Shown: positions 31,386-41,690, numbered from the stretch's first letter. The stretch is DNA of 64,000 nt from Geotrypetes seraphini (GCF_902459505.1 NC_047095.1:120105880-120169879); one strand, 5' to 3'. The notes: a model not told the origin generated them from the sequence alone. Numbers and translations are program-made.

Positions 31386-31620
31386 TAAGAAAAAGTAGTA
31401 AAAATTGGCAACATTATGTACTTCTTTGCAAGTAAAAGTACCAAAACCTTTACTTAAGTACAGTAATTAAGTTACATTTACTTAGAAACCATACATCACT
31501 GCATTTCCTGTACTTGAATCCGAAACTGTGATGTCGCGAGCATTTGGCATTTTCATGAAGGGAGTGTGTGGGGAAGGATTAGAGCTTGCTGGCTGCAGGT
31601 GATGATTTTAATCCTTAAAG

Positions 31621-31795
31621 CAGGGGTGTCCAATGTCGGTCCTCGAGGGCCGCAATCCAGTCGGGTTTTCAGGATTTCCCCAATGAATATGCATGAGATC
31701 TATGTGCATGCACTGCTTTCAATGCATATTCATTGGGGAAATCCTGAAAACCCGACTGGATTGCGGCCCTCGAGGACCGACATTGGACACCCCTG
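31621..31795. mobile_element. Palindromic hAT MITE, near-perfect arms
   Basis: The ends CAGGGGTGTCCAATGTCGG are almost perfectly inverted and flanked by CCTTAAAG on both sides (31613-31620, 31796-31803). It lies just outside the Tol2-like element. Confidence 0.9.
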
Positions 31796-31804
31796 CCTTA
31801 AAGG

Positions 31805-32285
31805 AAGGGTTAAAATTGACTCCCAAATAAGCAGGGTATGAGTTGCCCAGAATTCAGGAGATGGCACCTTGTTTCACGTACCTTATGTCCATCCACCATT
31901 TTTTTTCATTCTGGGTACTGAATTATATTTATGTATCAAAAAGAAGCTAGTTTTCTTAATTAATGATAAGGTTGTGCACAGCAAGCACCTGATCAAGAAT
32001 CCAGAATTACTGTCCCCTGAGGCAGCTACCCACCTTTAGAAACAGCAGAAAATCAGATAGAGAGAAAGATTAGGGTGAAGGGCTTGATCCTTTTACAGAA
32101 GCAGGAACTATATTCTCACGGTGGGGAGGAGAAAGGTGGCTTGCAAAGGCTCTTTATCGATAGACGTCGCAAAGAAATCTGACTTTTTATCCTAGAGACA
32201 GTTTGGCATGCCTGTTTCTGATATAATTCTGCTACAACTACTGAATAACAATAGGGAGGAGAAAATAAAAAAAGAAAAACTGGTG
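31805..32285. other. Intergenic stretch without a recognised feature
   Basis: AT-rich sequence between a MITE and a Penelope-like foldback. I see no gene, RNA or repeat in it. Confidence 0.35.
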
Positions 32286-32303
32286 TCTAGGAATTACATT
32301 AGA

Positions 32304-32938
32304 TAACTGGATAAGACTTCTCAGTATACAAATAAGCAAAATATATGTCGGCTTATAAAGTAAGTAAAGTGTTCACATACACTCAGAATTGTGAAATTTG
32401 ACCAAGAGCGTTAGCTCCTATAGCCAAACCCACTGCCTCATCGCTGTGTATGACTTATTTTGAAAAAGAGCTTGAAAAAGGAGATACTGTTCAAATGCTC
32501 AACTAGTTTTCAATGGCAAAAAAGAGAAAGAAGTTCCCACTTAGCTTTCAACTGTGTCAGCAGGTCCCGATGTGGACCATGTTTCAAAATTCTTTCTCGA
32601 GGGACCCAGAGGGTGATGTAAACTGCTCAAAATGCCAAGGAAATAAGGGTAGTGTGATATGGGCAAAACACCTTGTAATCATATATATAACGTAACTTTA
32701 CTTCACTGCTTCATTCATATGACGGTGATGGGGCGGTGGGTTTGGCTATAGGAGCTAACGCTCTTGGTCAAATTTCACAATTCTGAGTGTATGTGAACAC
32801 TTTACTTACTTTATAAGCCAGACATATATTTTGCTTATTTGTATACTGAGAAGTATTATCCAGTTATATAATATTACTCTGACTTCTTTGCCCTTTAAGC
32901 TACGATATCATACACCCTCTATTATATTCAGTGTGACT
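32304..32938. mobile_element. Penelope-like foldback element
   Basis: Arms of about 140 bp (32305-32443 and 32727-32866) are complementary, with ACCAAGAGCGTTAGCTCC on the left. A 70-bp tail follows the right arm. The flanks carry TAGGAATTACATTAGA (32288-32303) and TAGGAATTATATTAGA (32939-32954), a 16-bp direct repeat with one mismatch. The centre has a motif complementary to GAAACATGGTCCACATC, like 3' parts of Penelope elements. The plan (inverted arms, extra tail, long direct repeat) matches the element at 945-2674. Confidence 0.55.
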
Positions 32939-33084
32939 TAGGAATTATATTAGAACAGGAGTGGCCGAGTGCAGTTGTCAAATCCATCCTCAGACTCCAC
33001 AGATCCAGGGGCAGTCCCCTCGGAGCAGGAAATTTGGGGGCCACAGCTAAAAGAGGGTGAGCAGCATTAGGCATAATATACCAC

Positions 33085-33470
33085 AATTCTCTACAAGGAA
33101 TCTATGCGGCTTACAATAAGACTTTGATTGTATTCTTGAGTTACAATATTACATCAGTTCATGTGTTATTTAAGTGATGAGGTGATGGGTAGGAAGATAG
33201 TTATAGGGAGAAGAGATATGTTTTTAATTTTTTATGGAAGTCAAGGTAAGTGGAAGGTTGCCTTAGATATATTGGCAGCTTAGTGGTCCTTGATGCTCAA
33301 AGGTAGCTTCAAACATCTTCTTCCGCCTAACTTGTTGAGGCGATGAGAAGGTTAATTTGAAGCACAGTGGTATTTGTGATTTGAGGAAGGAGCGAGGGAC
33401 TTTGATATCAGATATTGACCATTCGAGTTTTCTCCATAGATTGCTTTGTGAACCATGCAGGCCATCTTGA
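33085..33470 (-). mobile_element. L2-like LINE 3' end
   Basis: The complement of a tail with TTGTAAGCCGCATAGATTCC, followed by worn coding sequence. Truncated before the catalytic domain. Confidence 0.5.
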
Positions 33471-33482
33471 GTTATTCTTCAC

Positions 33483-34812
33483 TAGAGAATGACATGGGGA
33501 CAAATTTGTCCCCATCCTCGCAGGAACTCAGTTTCCCCATCCTGTCCCCGCAAGTTTTGTCCGGTGGCAAGTCAAATGCGTACAAGACAAAAGCGCACAG
33601 ACAAGTGAACGCAAGCCAATTCAGCGCAACGACAATTCAGCGCAAGCTCTGCCTTAACTGCACAAGCCTGATTTTAAAGTGTTTGAAGCTTGCACAAACG
33701 GCACCCTCTCTGAGACTTCGGAGGTGACCAACGGAGTGCCGCAGGGCTCAGTCCTGGGACCATCCCTTTTCAACATATTCATAAGGGACTTGACCCGAGG
33801 GCTTCAGGGTAAAGTAGCACTGTTTGCCGACGATGCCAAACTGTGTAATACAGTAAGCGAAAGCAATCTCAAGGATAGCATGATGCATGATCTGATCACG
33901 TTGGAAAACTGGTCCTCGATATGGCAGCTGGGCTTCAATGCTAAGAAGTGTAAGGTCATGCATCTCGGCAGCAGAAATCCATGCAGAACATACACCTTGA
34001 ATGGAGAAACACTAGCTAGGACTTCAGAAGAACGGGACTTGGGAGTAATCATCAGTGCAGACATGAAGGCTGCCAAACAAGTAGAGAAGGCCTCATCCAA
34101 GGCAAGGCAAATGATGGGATGTATCAATAGAAGCTTCATTAGCCGCAAACCTGAAGTCATTATGCCACTTTACAGAACCATGGTGAGACCTCATCTGGAA
34201 TACTGTGTGCAATTCTGGAGGCCACATTACCGTAAAGATGTGCTTCGAGCTGAGTCAGTCCAGCGGATGGCCACTAGGATGGTCTCCGGACTCAAGGGTC
34301 TCTCATACGAAGAAAGACTGGGCAAATTGCAGCTCTATACTCTAGAAGAGCGCAGGGAAAGGGGTGACATGATAGAGACATTTAAGTACGTCACAGGTCG
34401 TGTCGAGGTGGAAAATGACATATTCTTTCCCAAGGGACCCTCGGTCACAAGGGGACACCCGCTCAAACTTAGAGGGAAATTTAGTGGTGACACCAGGAAG
34501 TATTTCTTCACAGAAAGGGTGGTGGATCAGTGGAACAAACTTCCGGAGCAGGTGATCAGAGCCACCAGCGTGCTCGACTTTAAGAATAAATGGGACGTCC
34601 ACGTGGGATCCCTGCGAGGGTTAAGTTAAGGAGCTGGGTCATTAGCACTCGGGCTTAAATGGGGTGGGTCAGTAGAGTGGGCAGACTTGGTGGGCTGTAG
34701 CCCTTTTCTGCCATCATCTTTCTATGTTTCTATTCTATGTTTCTATGAGGATGGAGCTTGCAGGAATGGGGCAGGGACAGGAAAAGAACTCAATGGGACA
34801 TGTCATTCTCTG
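33483..34812. mobile_element. hAT MITE split by a CR1 insertion
   Basis: The ends TAGAGAATGACATGGGGAC and GGGACATGTCATTCTCTG are flanked by a perfect TTCTTCAC (33475-33482, 34813-34820). About 1.05 kb of CR1 sits inside. A GCGCACAGACAAGTGAACGC block (33575-33640) related to the foldback at 61660 lies in the left part. Confidence 0.75.
33679..34629 (+). CDS. CR1 reverse transcriptase C-terminal part
   Basis: The frame is open for 316 codons, the first few being MITE sequence. It carries VTNGVPQGSVLGPSLFNIF, ALFADDAKLCNTVS (catalytic ADD), [40 protein letters not shown], and FFTERVVDQWNKLPEQVI. The element spans about 33698-34746 and ends in repeated TTTCTATG. Its subfamily is distinct from the CR1 at 18368. 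Its position within the MITE makes it the later insertion. Confidence 0.85.
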   Translation: MFEACTNGTLSETSEVTNGVPQGSVLGPSLFNIFIRDLTRGLQGKVALFADDAKLCNTVSESNLKDSMMHDLITLENWSSIWQLGFNAKKCKVMHLGSRNPCRTYTLNGETLARTSEERDLGVIISADMKAAKQVEKASSKARQMMGCINRSFISRKPEVIMPLYRTMVRPHLEYCVQFWRPHYRKDVLRAESVQRMATRMVSGLKGLSYEERLGKLQLYTLEERRERGDMIETFKYVTGRVEVENDIFFPKGPSVTRGHPLKLRGKFSGDTRKYFFTERVVDQWNKLPEQVIRATSVLDFKNKWDVHVGSLRGLS

Positions 34813-34874
34813 TTCTTCACAAAAGCATTTTCTTTCTCGCCCCCCCCCCCTCTTTTCCAAACCAGAGAGATTCT

Positions 34875-35204
34875 ATACACTTCTCCCTCTGTATTCGCTG
34901 TGATAGGGGAGTAACAGAACCGCAAATACAGAAAAAAACGCAAATAACTTTTTCATATGTTATTCGCTGTTTTCTATTAAAAACCATCGTGAATAGGGTG
35001 AAACCGCGAATACCATGGTGGGAGACCTGGCCTGTTCCTGAAGGAGAGGCAAAACACGGGGAAGAAAATGCTGGGAATCAGCGATTTTCTCTGTAAACGC
35101 TTGGAATCAGCAATTTCTCTATGTAAGCTGATGTAATTTGGGGGGAGGAGCCAGCAAGCTAAAAACCGTGAATAATCGAAACCGCGAATACGGAAGAAGT
35201 GTAG
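34875..35204. mobile_element. hAT-like MITE with TACACTTCT ends
   Basis: The left TACACTTCTCCCTCTGTATT and right AATACGGAAGAAGTGTAG ends are inverted, with ACCGCGAATA motifs in the arms. No clear target duplication is seen. A fragment of the family is at 53912-53955. Confidence 0.55.
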
Positions 35205-35559
35205 CTGGTTTTATTGAATTTTGAATAGGAATTGGAGGTTTTGGTTGAAGTTGAGGTTTGATATATAGATTCTGGTATTTATCTAAGGGTGAAAACATTT
35301 CTTTCTGAGGGAGAAGTGTACAAAAGAGGCTGGGCAGGGACAAAACTGGACCACAACAGGCCAGAGCCTGGTGATTGGTGGCGGTGGCCAAAGAGCTTTG
35401 CACTACACTTATGTGACACCAGAAGCCCTGTCAACCAATGAGACAACAGGGCATAGAAGCGATCAGACTACATCTCCCAGCAGCCCCCAGGGCTTCCCGC
35501 GCATGACGGCGCTCCTTTATAAATTGTTGTTGTTTTTTTTAATTTAGACGCATACGTGC

Positions 35560-35798
35560 TTGCCTCGCTCCACCTTCTTTGCCCGTCAATCGTCTCCTCC
35601 CCACCAATGGGCACCAGTGCTGGAAACCACGTAGGGGCGGGCGCAGCGGCGCGGGGAAGTGGGCGCCGATTGGCGGTTGCTCTGGGAGATGGCGGCCAGA
35701 GCGGGCCGTGATTGGTGGCGGGGCGGAAGTAGAGAGCGGTGGAGGCGTAGAGCCAGAAGCTCCTGAGCTCCCCCGGAGTCTTCACGGCCGCCGCCGCC
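35560..35798 (+). promoter_or_regulatory. ATF6B: ATF6B CpG promoter and 5'UTR
   Basis: A GC- and CpG-rich block with several CCAAT boxes: ACCAATGGG near 35604, GATTGGCGG near 35670 and GATTGGTGG near 35712. Sp1-type boxes (GGGGCGGG, GGGGCGG) and a GAGATGGCGGCC motif that fits YY1 are also present. The Kozak context is GCCGCCATGG. A CCACGT lies 18 bp after a CCAAT, so the 9-bp spacing of a classic ERSE is not met. Confidence 0.65.
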
Positions 35799-35874
35799 AT
35801 GGGCACCGAACTGTACATCAGCGAGCTGGACAGCCGCTTCTTCCGGGACAACCTGCTCAGCAACGAGGACTGGG
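35799..35874 (+). CDS. ATF6B: ATF6B coding exon 1
   Basis: ATF6B is an ER-membrane bZIP factor. Under ER stress it moves to the Golgi, is cut by S1P/S2P and enters the nucleus. This exon encodes MGTELYISELDSRFFRDNLL followed by SNEDW, matching the RFF.DNLLS.EDWG N-terminus of mammalian ATF6B. The donor is TGGG|GTGAGG and the last codon is split after its first base. The exon 1 donor leads into a roughly 24-kb intron that holds the complete GTPBP6 copy. Exons 2-4 follow in phase at 59897, 62276 and 63765. The bZIP, membrane and luminal parts lie beyond the window. Confidence 0.92.
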
Positions 35875-36171
35875 GTGAGGAGACCGGAAGCGGAAGTGCA
35901 CGGGAGCGCTATAGGAGAGGGAGGGGCATAGAGCGCGGTATAGTGCCAGGAGGGAGGAGTAACCTTGAGCATCTCTACCACTACCACTACTATGAATTAT
36001 TTCTAGCATCTGCTGCTGGTTTATTTGGGGGAGGGGAACAGGGGTTATTAATTAACAATTATTAATAATCATTAATTAAGTGGGAATAATACTGCTGAGA
36101 ATGTTGCGGGTAATAGTAATTATTCGCAGTAGTGAGGTTCCAGAAAATGTTTGCGAACCACGAAACACTGA

Positions 36172-36360
36172 GGGGTCCTTTTACGAAGAAGCGGTAGCGG
36201 TTTAACGCACGGAATACCGCGCGTTAAACCGCCTGCCGCACTGGTACCTAACGCCTCCATTGGCGAGGCGTTAGGATTTTAGGCTGCCGCGGGGGTTAGC
36301 GCGTGATGAAATGTCCCGACGCGCTAACCCCCGTAGAGCGCGCCTTGATAAAAGGAGCCC
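36172..36360. mobile_element. PIF/Harbinger-type MITE
   Basis: The ends GGGGTCCTTTTACGAAG and CTTGATAAAAGGAGCCC are inverted; TGA flanks both sides (36169-36171, 36361-36363). It lies about 300 bp into ATF6B intron 1. Confidence 0.7.
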
Positions 36361-37021
36361 TGAGTCCATTGAAAAATAGAGCTAGAGAGTGAGGCAGGGA
36401 CAGGATTTGCCGCCGCCTCCGTCCCCGCAGATAACCGCAGGAAACCGTCCCGTGCTTGCCCTGGATTGGTAGCGCGGAATTCTGCTACTCTTTTGGGTTT
36501 GGGCCAGCTGCTAGTGACCTGGATTACCCTGCCCCATTCCACCCATCCCCGCCCCGTTATGCCCGTGCCATGCCCCTAGCCCTGCCCCCCCCCCTCAATC
36601 TGCTCGTCGCGGATGCCCCTCCTGACACAAATAGGCTTTTCAAAAACCAGACGAAAAGCCGCCTGGACATACCCTCTAAAAAGAGGACATTTCCGGGTAA
36701 ATCCAGACATCTAGTAACCCTATGGATTGGCCACCGTGAGAACGGGCTACTGGGCTTGATGGCCTTTGGTCTGACCCAGTAAGGCAATTCTTATGTTCTT
36801 AGTGTCTATTTCAACCTCAGTACTTCTACACCAGCATTCTTCAGTGCAAGACTTGAGGGTCAGTGGCTTGGCTCATTCATACTCTGATTCTTCCCTCTCC
36901 TTAAAGAATGACATTCTGTCACCACGTCATTCTCTAGTTCCAGCATTACACCTTGTGCCTCAAAACCACAGAAAATGAACAATGGATCCTATGGGAAAAT
37001 AGGGTTAGGTTTCTGAATGAA

Positions 37022-37155
37022 TAGGGTTACCATTTGGCTCCAGAAAAAGGAGGATAGATTGAGACATCCGGGTTTTACTTCCATTGCTTTCAGTGAAAGT
37101 AAAACCCAGATGTCTCAAACCATCCTCCTTTTTCTGAAGCCATATGGTAACCCTA
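37022..37155. mobile_element. hAT MITE with TAGGGTTACCA ends
   Basis: The inverted ends TAGGGTTACCATTTGGCTCC carry a perfect 8-bp TGAATGAA (37014-37021, 37156-37163). Confidence 0.87.
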
Positions 37156-37429
37156 TGAATGAAGTACTTATAATTCACTCTCTGGAACCAAAGCCTGACA
37201 GTGAGGTGAAAGTGAAAGCAAAAAGCTATTTTTTTTTAAGAGCCGATCTGCGAATATATGAGCACAGCAGCGCAAATGGGGAATATTAGTAGCAATTAAT
37301 GCAACCGCGGATATGCAAAATCGCACATCAGGAAGGCACAAATAATGGGAACAAACTGTAGCTATTGTGCTGGTGATCCTAGCTGTAGCCTTCTCTTGAT
37401 ACTGGATCCCTTATCCTGGGGGAATCCCA

Positions 37430-37705
37430 ACCAGTCAAGGAATCTGTAATGAATACTCATTAGATTGATTTGCATGCGTTACTTCTGCATGCAAATTTTT
37501 CTGATGTATATTCAGCTTGGGTATCCAGAATACCTGATTGGCTGGGGTTCCCCCTGGACAGGTTTGGGAACCACTAGGTTACACTAACCAGAGCTTTCCA
37601 ATTGTCCTGGGACATCCCTTAGCCAGTCTGGTTTTAAGGATACCCACAATGAATATGGATGACAAAATGTGCATATACTGGGTCTTTAATTTATACAAAT
37701 CTATC
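37430..37705. mobile_element. Two degenerate palindromic hAT MITE pieces
   Basis: Worn relatives of the CAGTGGTTCCCAA family: GGTTTGGGAACCACTAGGTT near 37562 is a terminal remnant. GTTTTAAGGATACCCACAAT near 37630 is a second internal piece. Confidence 0.45.
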
Positions 37706-37785
37706 TTGGTGGACCAGCTCAATCATTAGATGGTTGCCTAGGGCAATTTTTTTTTCAAAACAATTATCCATGATAATGTATGAGG

Positions 37786-38220
37786 TGTGATCAAAAAATA
37801 CAGCGAATGCTGATGCCATTCAACTTGTTTGGTGCAGTCAGTCGGTTGAGAGAAAAGGTGTGTTTTAAAGTGTGTCGTAAATCATTCACATGAAATTTTG
37901 TTTCAAACTGCAAAAAAGTGCTCAAGAAACACACAAAATGTTAAAATTAGTGTATGGTGATGCTGCTGTGACCGTGAAGACAGTTTACAAGTGGTTTGAG
38001 CGATTTCATAATGGTTGTGAATTGGTTGAAGACGAGGAGAGAGGACGTCCTTCAACATCAAAAACCCAAGAGAATGTTGAAAGAGTAAACAAAATGATTT
38101 GATCAAACAGGCGATTGACTATTACGGAAATTTCTGAGGATCTGAACATCTTTTATAAGGGCTTATTAGAGCATTTAAGAAACGAAGTGCGTAGAAAACA
38201 ACCTGAGAAATGACAATGTC
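37786..38220 (+). mobile_element. mariner transposon, 5' part only
   Basis: The left terminal sequence GAGGTGTGATCAAAAAATAC is followed by a transposase N-terminus: KLQKSAQETHKMLKLVYGDA, VYKWFERFHNGCELVEDEER, GRPSTSKTQENVERV, then (in another frame) RRLTITEISEDLN. These are the two helix-turn-helix regions of mariner. The catalytic DD34D part is missing, as the element stops near 38220 in a poly-T tract. Confidence 0.8.
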
Positions 38221-38741
38221 TTACTGTAATAATTTTTTTTTTTTTTTAATTAAAGCATTTACCATATTTTTTTTATCACATCTCATATATAGCTCACTTC
38301 AGAGTCCTTTAACTAAGCTGCAGTAAACATTGGCGTTAGTGTGTCTTTACGCAGGCTAATCTCGTGTGCTAAGTCCATTTTTACTGCTGCCAGAAAAAGG
38401 ACAATTTTCCTGCTTTTTTGAGTTAATGTGTAATTTTGCCATTATGTAGCCATTTAAAAACATTAGCACGTGATCACTTACTGACACCTATTTTGTAGAT
38501 GGTAACGTAAATGCACTGATTGGTGCAGAAACACCTGTCTGCGATAAAAATAAACATATTTTGTATGTGCAGATTTGAAAATTATCAACGTCTGATCGCA
38601 TCCCGCGGTAAGCTCGCACTAGTGCATTCGTGTAGCTTTTTATCAAGGAGTGAGGTAAAAGTAGACTGACTTGGATAGTGGGCACAAATCTAAACCAGCA
38701 CTGTGCGAAAATACAGATGCCCTTGTTGGCATTTTGGCAGT

Positions 38742-39448
38742 ACAGTGGAATCTTGGTTTACGAACATAATTCATTCCAGAAGCATGCTCGTAAACCAAAT
38801 TACTCGTATATCAAAGCGAGTTTCCCCATAGGAAGTAAGGGAAACTCGTTTGATTGGTTCCACCTCCCCTTTCCTCCCGGCCACTGGCGCTGCTCCACCC
38901 CACCACATCCCCAAAAGACCCCCCCACCCCCAAGGCCACTGGTGCGCTTCCACATCCCCCCCCCCTGCGAACCGTCATCGCCCCCCCTCGCGCGAACCGG
39001 CATCCCCCACCCGCCCAAACTGAAGGCTTACCCCCCAATGTGGCACCGGCACGCAACACCAACCCACAGGAGGTACCAGTGCCCGAAGATCGTGATGCTT
39101 GCCGGACTGAGCCTTGAGCATCTGCACATGCTCAAGGCCTTCTGGTTCTCGTTCTCTCTGAGAAGGCCTTGAGTATGCGCAGATGTTCAAGGCCCAGTCC
39201 GGGAAGAGGCAGGATCTTCAGGCACCGGCACCTCCTATGGGTTGGTGGTGCAGGCCGGTGCCACAATGGGGGTAAGCCTTCAATTTGGGTGGGCGGGGGA
39301 TGCCGGTTCACGAGGGGGGGGGGTGATGCCAGTTCGCGGGCGGGGAGACTCGCAAATCGAGTCAATGCTCGGTTTGTGAGTCACGATTTGCGAAAATGTT
39401 TTGCTCGTCTTGCAAAACACTCGCAAACCGCGATGCTCGTATTTGCTA
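38742..39448. mobile_element. Foldback DNA element with long inner palindrome
   Basis: The outer motifs GGTTTACGAACA and CTCGTAAACCAAATTACTCG at the left, and TCGCAAACCGCGATGCTCG at the right, are related inverted ends. The interior folds around about 39145 (CTTGAGCATCTGCACATGCT against AGTATGCGCAGATGTTCAAG). Pro-rich open frames here are compositional. Confidence 0.6.
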
Positions 39449-39705
39449 CCTGTTTCAAGAGAAACTTATTTTTATTTATTTATTTAATTTCTTATATATC
39501 GCTTACGAGCCTGAAAGCTTTTGAAGGGGTGCGCCATCTTCAAACACTTTAAATGTTGTGAGTGAGTTATACTTTTTTCAGAGTCCATAGCGTATTGTGT
39601 AAATTAGATAAATACCTCAATCAATGGATACAGCTCTATGTACTGTACTTTTTTAAAGTTTTTGAAAGTCATTGGTTGTTGTAAAAGATAATCTATTTGC
39701 TTCAT

Positions 39706-39860
39706 TTCATAAGAATATAAGACTTGCCGCTGCTGGGTCAGACCAATGGTCTATCATTCCCAGCAGTCCGCTCACACGGTGGTCCTTAGGTCAAAGACCA
39801 GTATCCTATTTGAGTATAGCCTCACCTGCGTACGCTCTGTTCCAGTAGGAACTTATCCAT
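39706..39860 (-). mobile_element. CR1 3' end fragment
   Basis: It contains CATAAGAATATAAGACTTGC, GCTGGGTCAGACCAATGG and CCCAGCAGTCCGCTCAC, the complement of a CR1 3' terminus. Confidence 0.65.
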
Positions 39861-39862
39861 AG

Positions 39863-40480
39863 AAACAGAAACATAGAGTATGACGGCAGAAAAGGGCCGT
39901 CGGCCCAACAAGTCTGCCCACTCGAATAACCCACCCCCCTAAGCACTTCCTCGAAGTGAACCCACATGTTTATCCCATTTATTCTTAAAATCGAGCTCGT
40001 TGTTGGCCTCTACTACCTGAAATGGAAGATCATTCCAACGATCAACCACCCTTTCGGTAAAGAAATACTTCCTAGTGTCATCTGAAATTTCCCACCCCTG
40101 ATTTTTAGCGGATGCCCTCTTGTCGCCGTAGGTCCTGTAAGGAAAAAGATGTCTTCTTCCACCTCCATACGGCCAGTAACATATTTGAACGTCTCTATCA
40201 TGTCTCCCCTCTCTCTGCGTTCCTCAAGAGAGTATAGCTGCAACTTACCTAGATGTTCTTCATATGGGAGATCCTTGAGTTCTGAGACCATCCTAGTGGC
40301 CAATCTCTGAACCGACTCTATTCTCAGCACATCCTTTTGATAATGTGGCCTCCAAAATTGAACACAGTATTCCAGATGTGGTCTCACCATGGACCTGTAA
40401 AGCGGCATTACCACTTCGGGCTTTCGGCTGACGAAACTTCTCCAGATGCAACCCAGCTTTCCCCTATAACAGTCTCTGGA
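39863..40480 (-). mobile_element. CR1 LINE, 3' coding part
   Basis: On the minus strand the protein reads [40 protein letters not shown] and FFLTGPTATRGHPLKIRGGK. It is the same subfamily as 33698-34746. The 3' end carries ACATAGAGTATGACGGCAG. Confidence 0.75.
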
Positions 40481-40496
40481 AGAGCGTTTCAGGCAA

Positions 40497-40935
40497 GGCT
40501 GTGGAGTCGGAGTCGGAGGAAATTTTGGGTACCTGGAGTCGGAGTCAGAAGTACAAAAAACTGAGGAGTCGGAGTCGGATTTGGAGTCGGAGTCGGAACA
40601 TTTATCTACCGACTCCATTTATGAACTTGGCATACCAATCACGAGCGATTCTTTCAGCTATAGCACCCACTATATACACAGCACAAATGTTGCGAGCTGC
40701 TTCTGCGGCCTTAGAACCTTGATTAAAAGCAAAAAGAAGGTGGTGTCGAAAATGCTCATTTCTCTCAACTTGACATTCCATTTTAACGATCTGAAAATTA
40801 ACCAGTGCTGTGGAGTCGGAGTCGAGGAGTTGGAGTCGGAGGAAATTTCGGGTACCTGGAGTCGGAGTCTGAAGTACAAAAAACTGAGGAGTTGGAGTCG
40901 GAGTTGGAACATTTATCTACCGACTCCACAGCCCT
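40497..40935. mobile_element. hAT-like element with GGAGTCGGAGTCGG ends
   Basis: GGCTGTGGAGTCGGAGTCGG at the left and ATCTACCGACTCCACAGCCC at the right are inverted ends. The same end motif recurs at 40805, suggesting two copies joined or nested. A worn relative is at 49447-49724. Confidence 0.6.
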
Positions 40936-40936
40936 G

Positions 40937-41690
40937 GTTTCAGGTTTCTACCACTCTCTGAGTGAAGAAGAACTTCCCTATGTTTGTACGGAATCTATTC
41001 CCTTCTAACTTTAGCGAGTGCCCTCTTTTTCTTCACCTTGGAGAGGGTGAACAGTCTCTCTTTCTCTACTAAGTAAGTTCCCTTCAATATCTTGAATGTT
41101 TCGATCATCTAAATTTTCTCTTTTCAAGGGAGAAGAGGCCCAGTTTCTCTAGCCTCTCATTGTACAGCAACTCCTCTAGTCCCTTAACCATTTTTGTCGC
41201 TCTTCTCTGGACCCTTTCGAGTAGTACGGCGACCGGTGTTGGACGCAGTATTCCAGGTGGAGGCGCACCATAGCCCAGTACAGTGGTATGATAACCTTCT
41301 CAGATCTGTTTGTGATCCCCTTCTTAATCATTCCTAGCATTCTGTTCTCCCTTTTCACCGCCGCCGCGCATTACGTGGATGGCTTCATTAACTTGTCTAC
41401 AAGCACTCCCAAGTCTCTTTCCTGGGGGCTGTCACCGAGTACAGCACCAGATATCCTATATTCGTGCATATGATTTTTGTTGCTGACATTTGCCATTTCA
41501 TGGCCCATTCCTCGAGTGCGTTTATGTCTCGTTGTAGGTCTTTGCAATCCTTCTGTGTCCTTACTACTCTGAATAACTCTGTATCATCCACAAATTTAAT
41601 CACCTCACTCGTCGTACCAATTTCCAGGTTGTTTATAAATATTTTGAAGAGCACGGGACCGAGCACCGAACCTTTTGATGTTTAGATTTG
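40937..41690 (-). mobile_element. CR1 LINE, worn, related to the copy at 52005
   Basis: On the minus strand: MLGPVLFKIFINNLEIGTTS, VIKFVDDTELFRVVRTQKDC, and [20 protein letters not shown]. Several frame changes are present. It is 5'-truncated at the VLGP motif. Confidence 0.65.

Larger units (their letters stand above)
27317..31501. mobile_element. Tol2-like hAT element with many nested insertions
   Basis: The left end CAGTGTTGGTCAAAGTACTT (followed by GGGTAAAAGTAAAA) and the right end TACTTAAGTACAG...ATACATCACTG resemble the ends of Tol2-type hAT elements. An imperfect 8-bp duplication flanks them: CGTTTCCT (27309-27316) and CATTTCCT (31502-31509). Most of the 4.2 kb is later insertions: an L2, five MITEs and foldbacks. 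AT-rich blocks at 27430-27640 and 29400-29830 may be worn element body, but no transposase frame is recognisable. Confidence 0.6.

Noticed and set aside
35600-35640. Classic ERSE (CCAAT-N9-CCACG) in the ATF6B promoter
   Set aside because: The CCAAT and CCACG are 18 bp apart, not 9.
38678-39172. 164-codon Pro-rich open frame
   Set aside because: It lies in a foldback DNA element and its composition follows the C-rich repeat.
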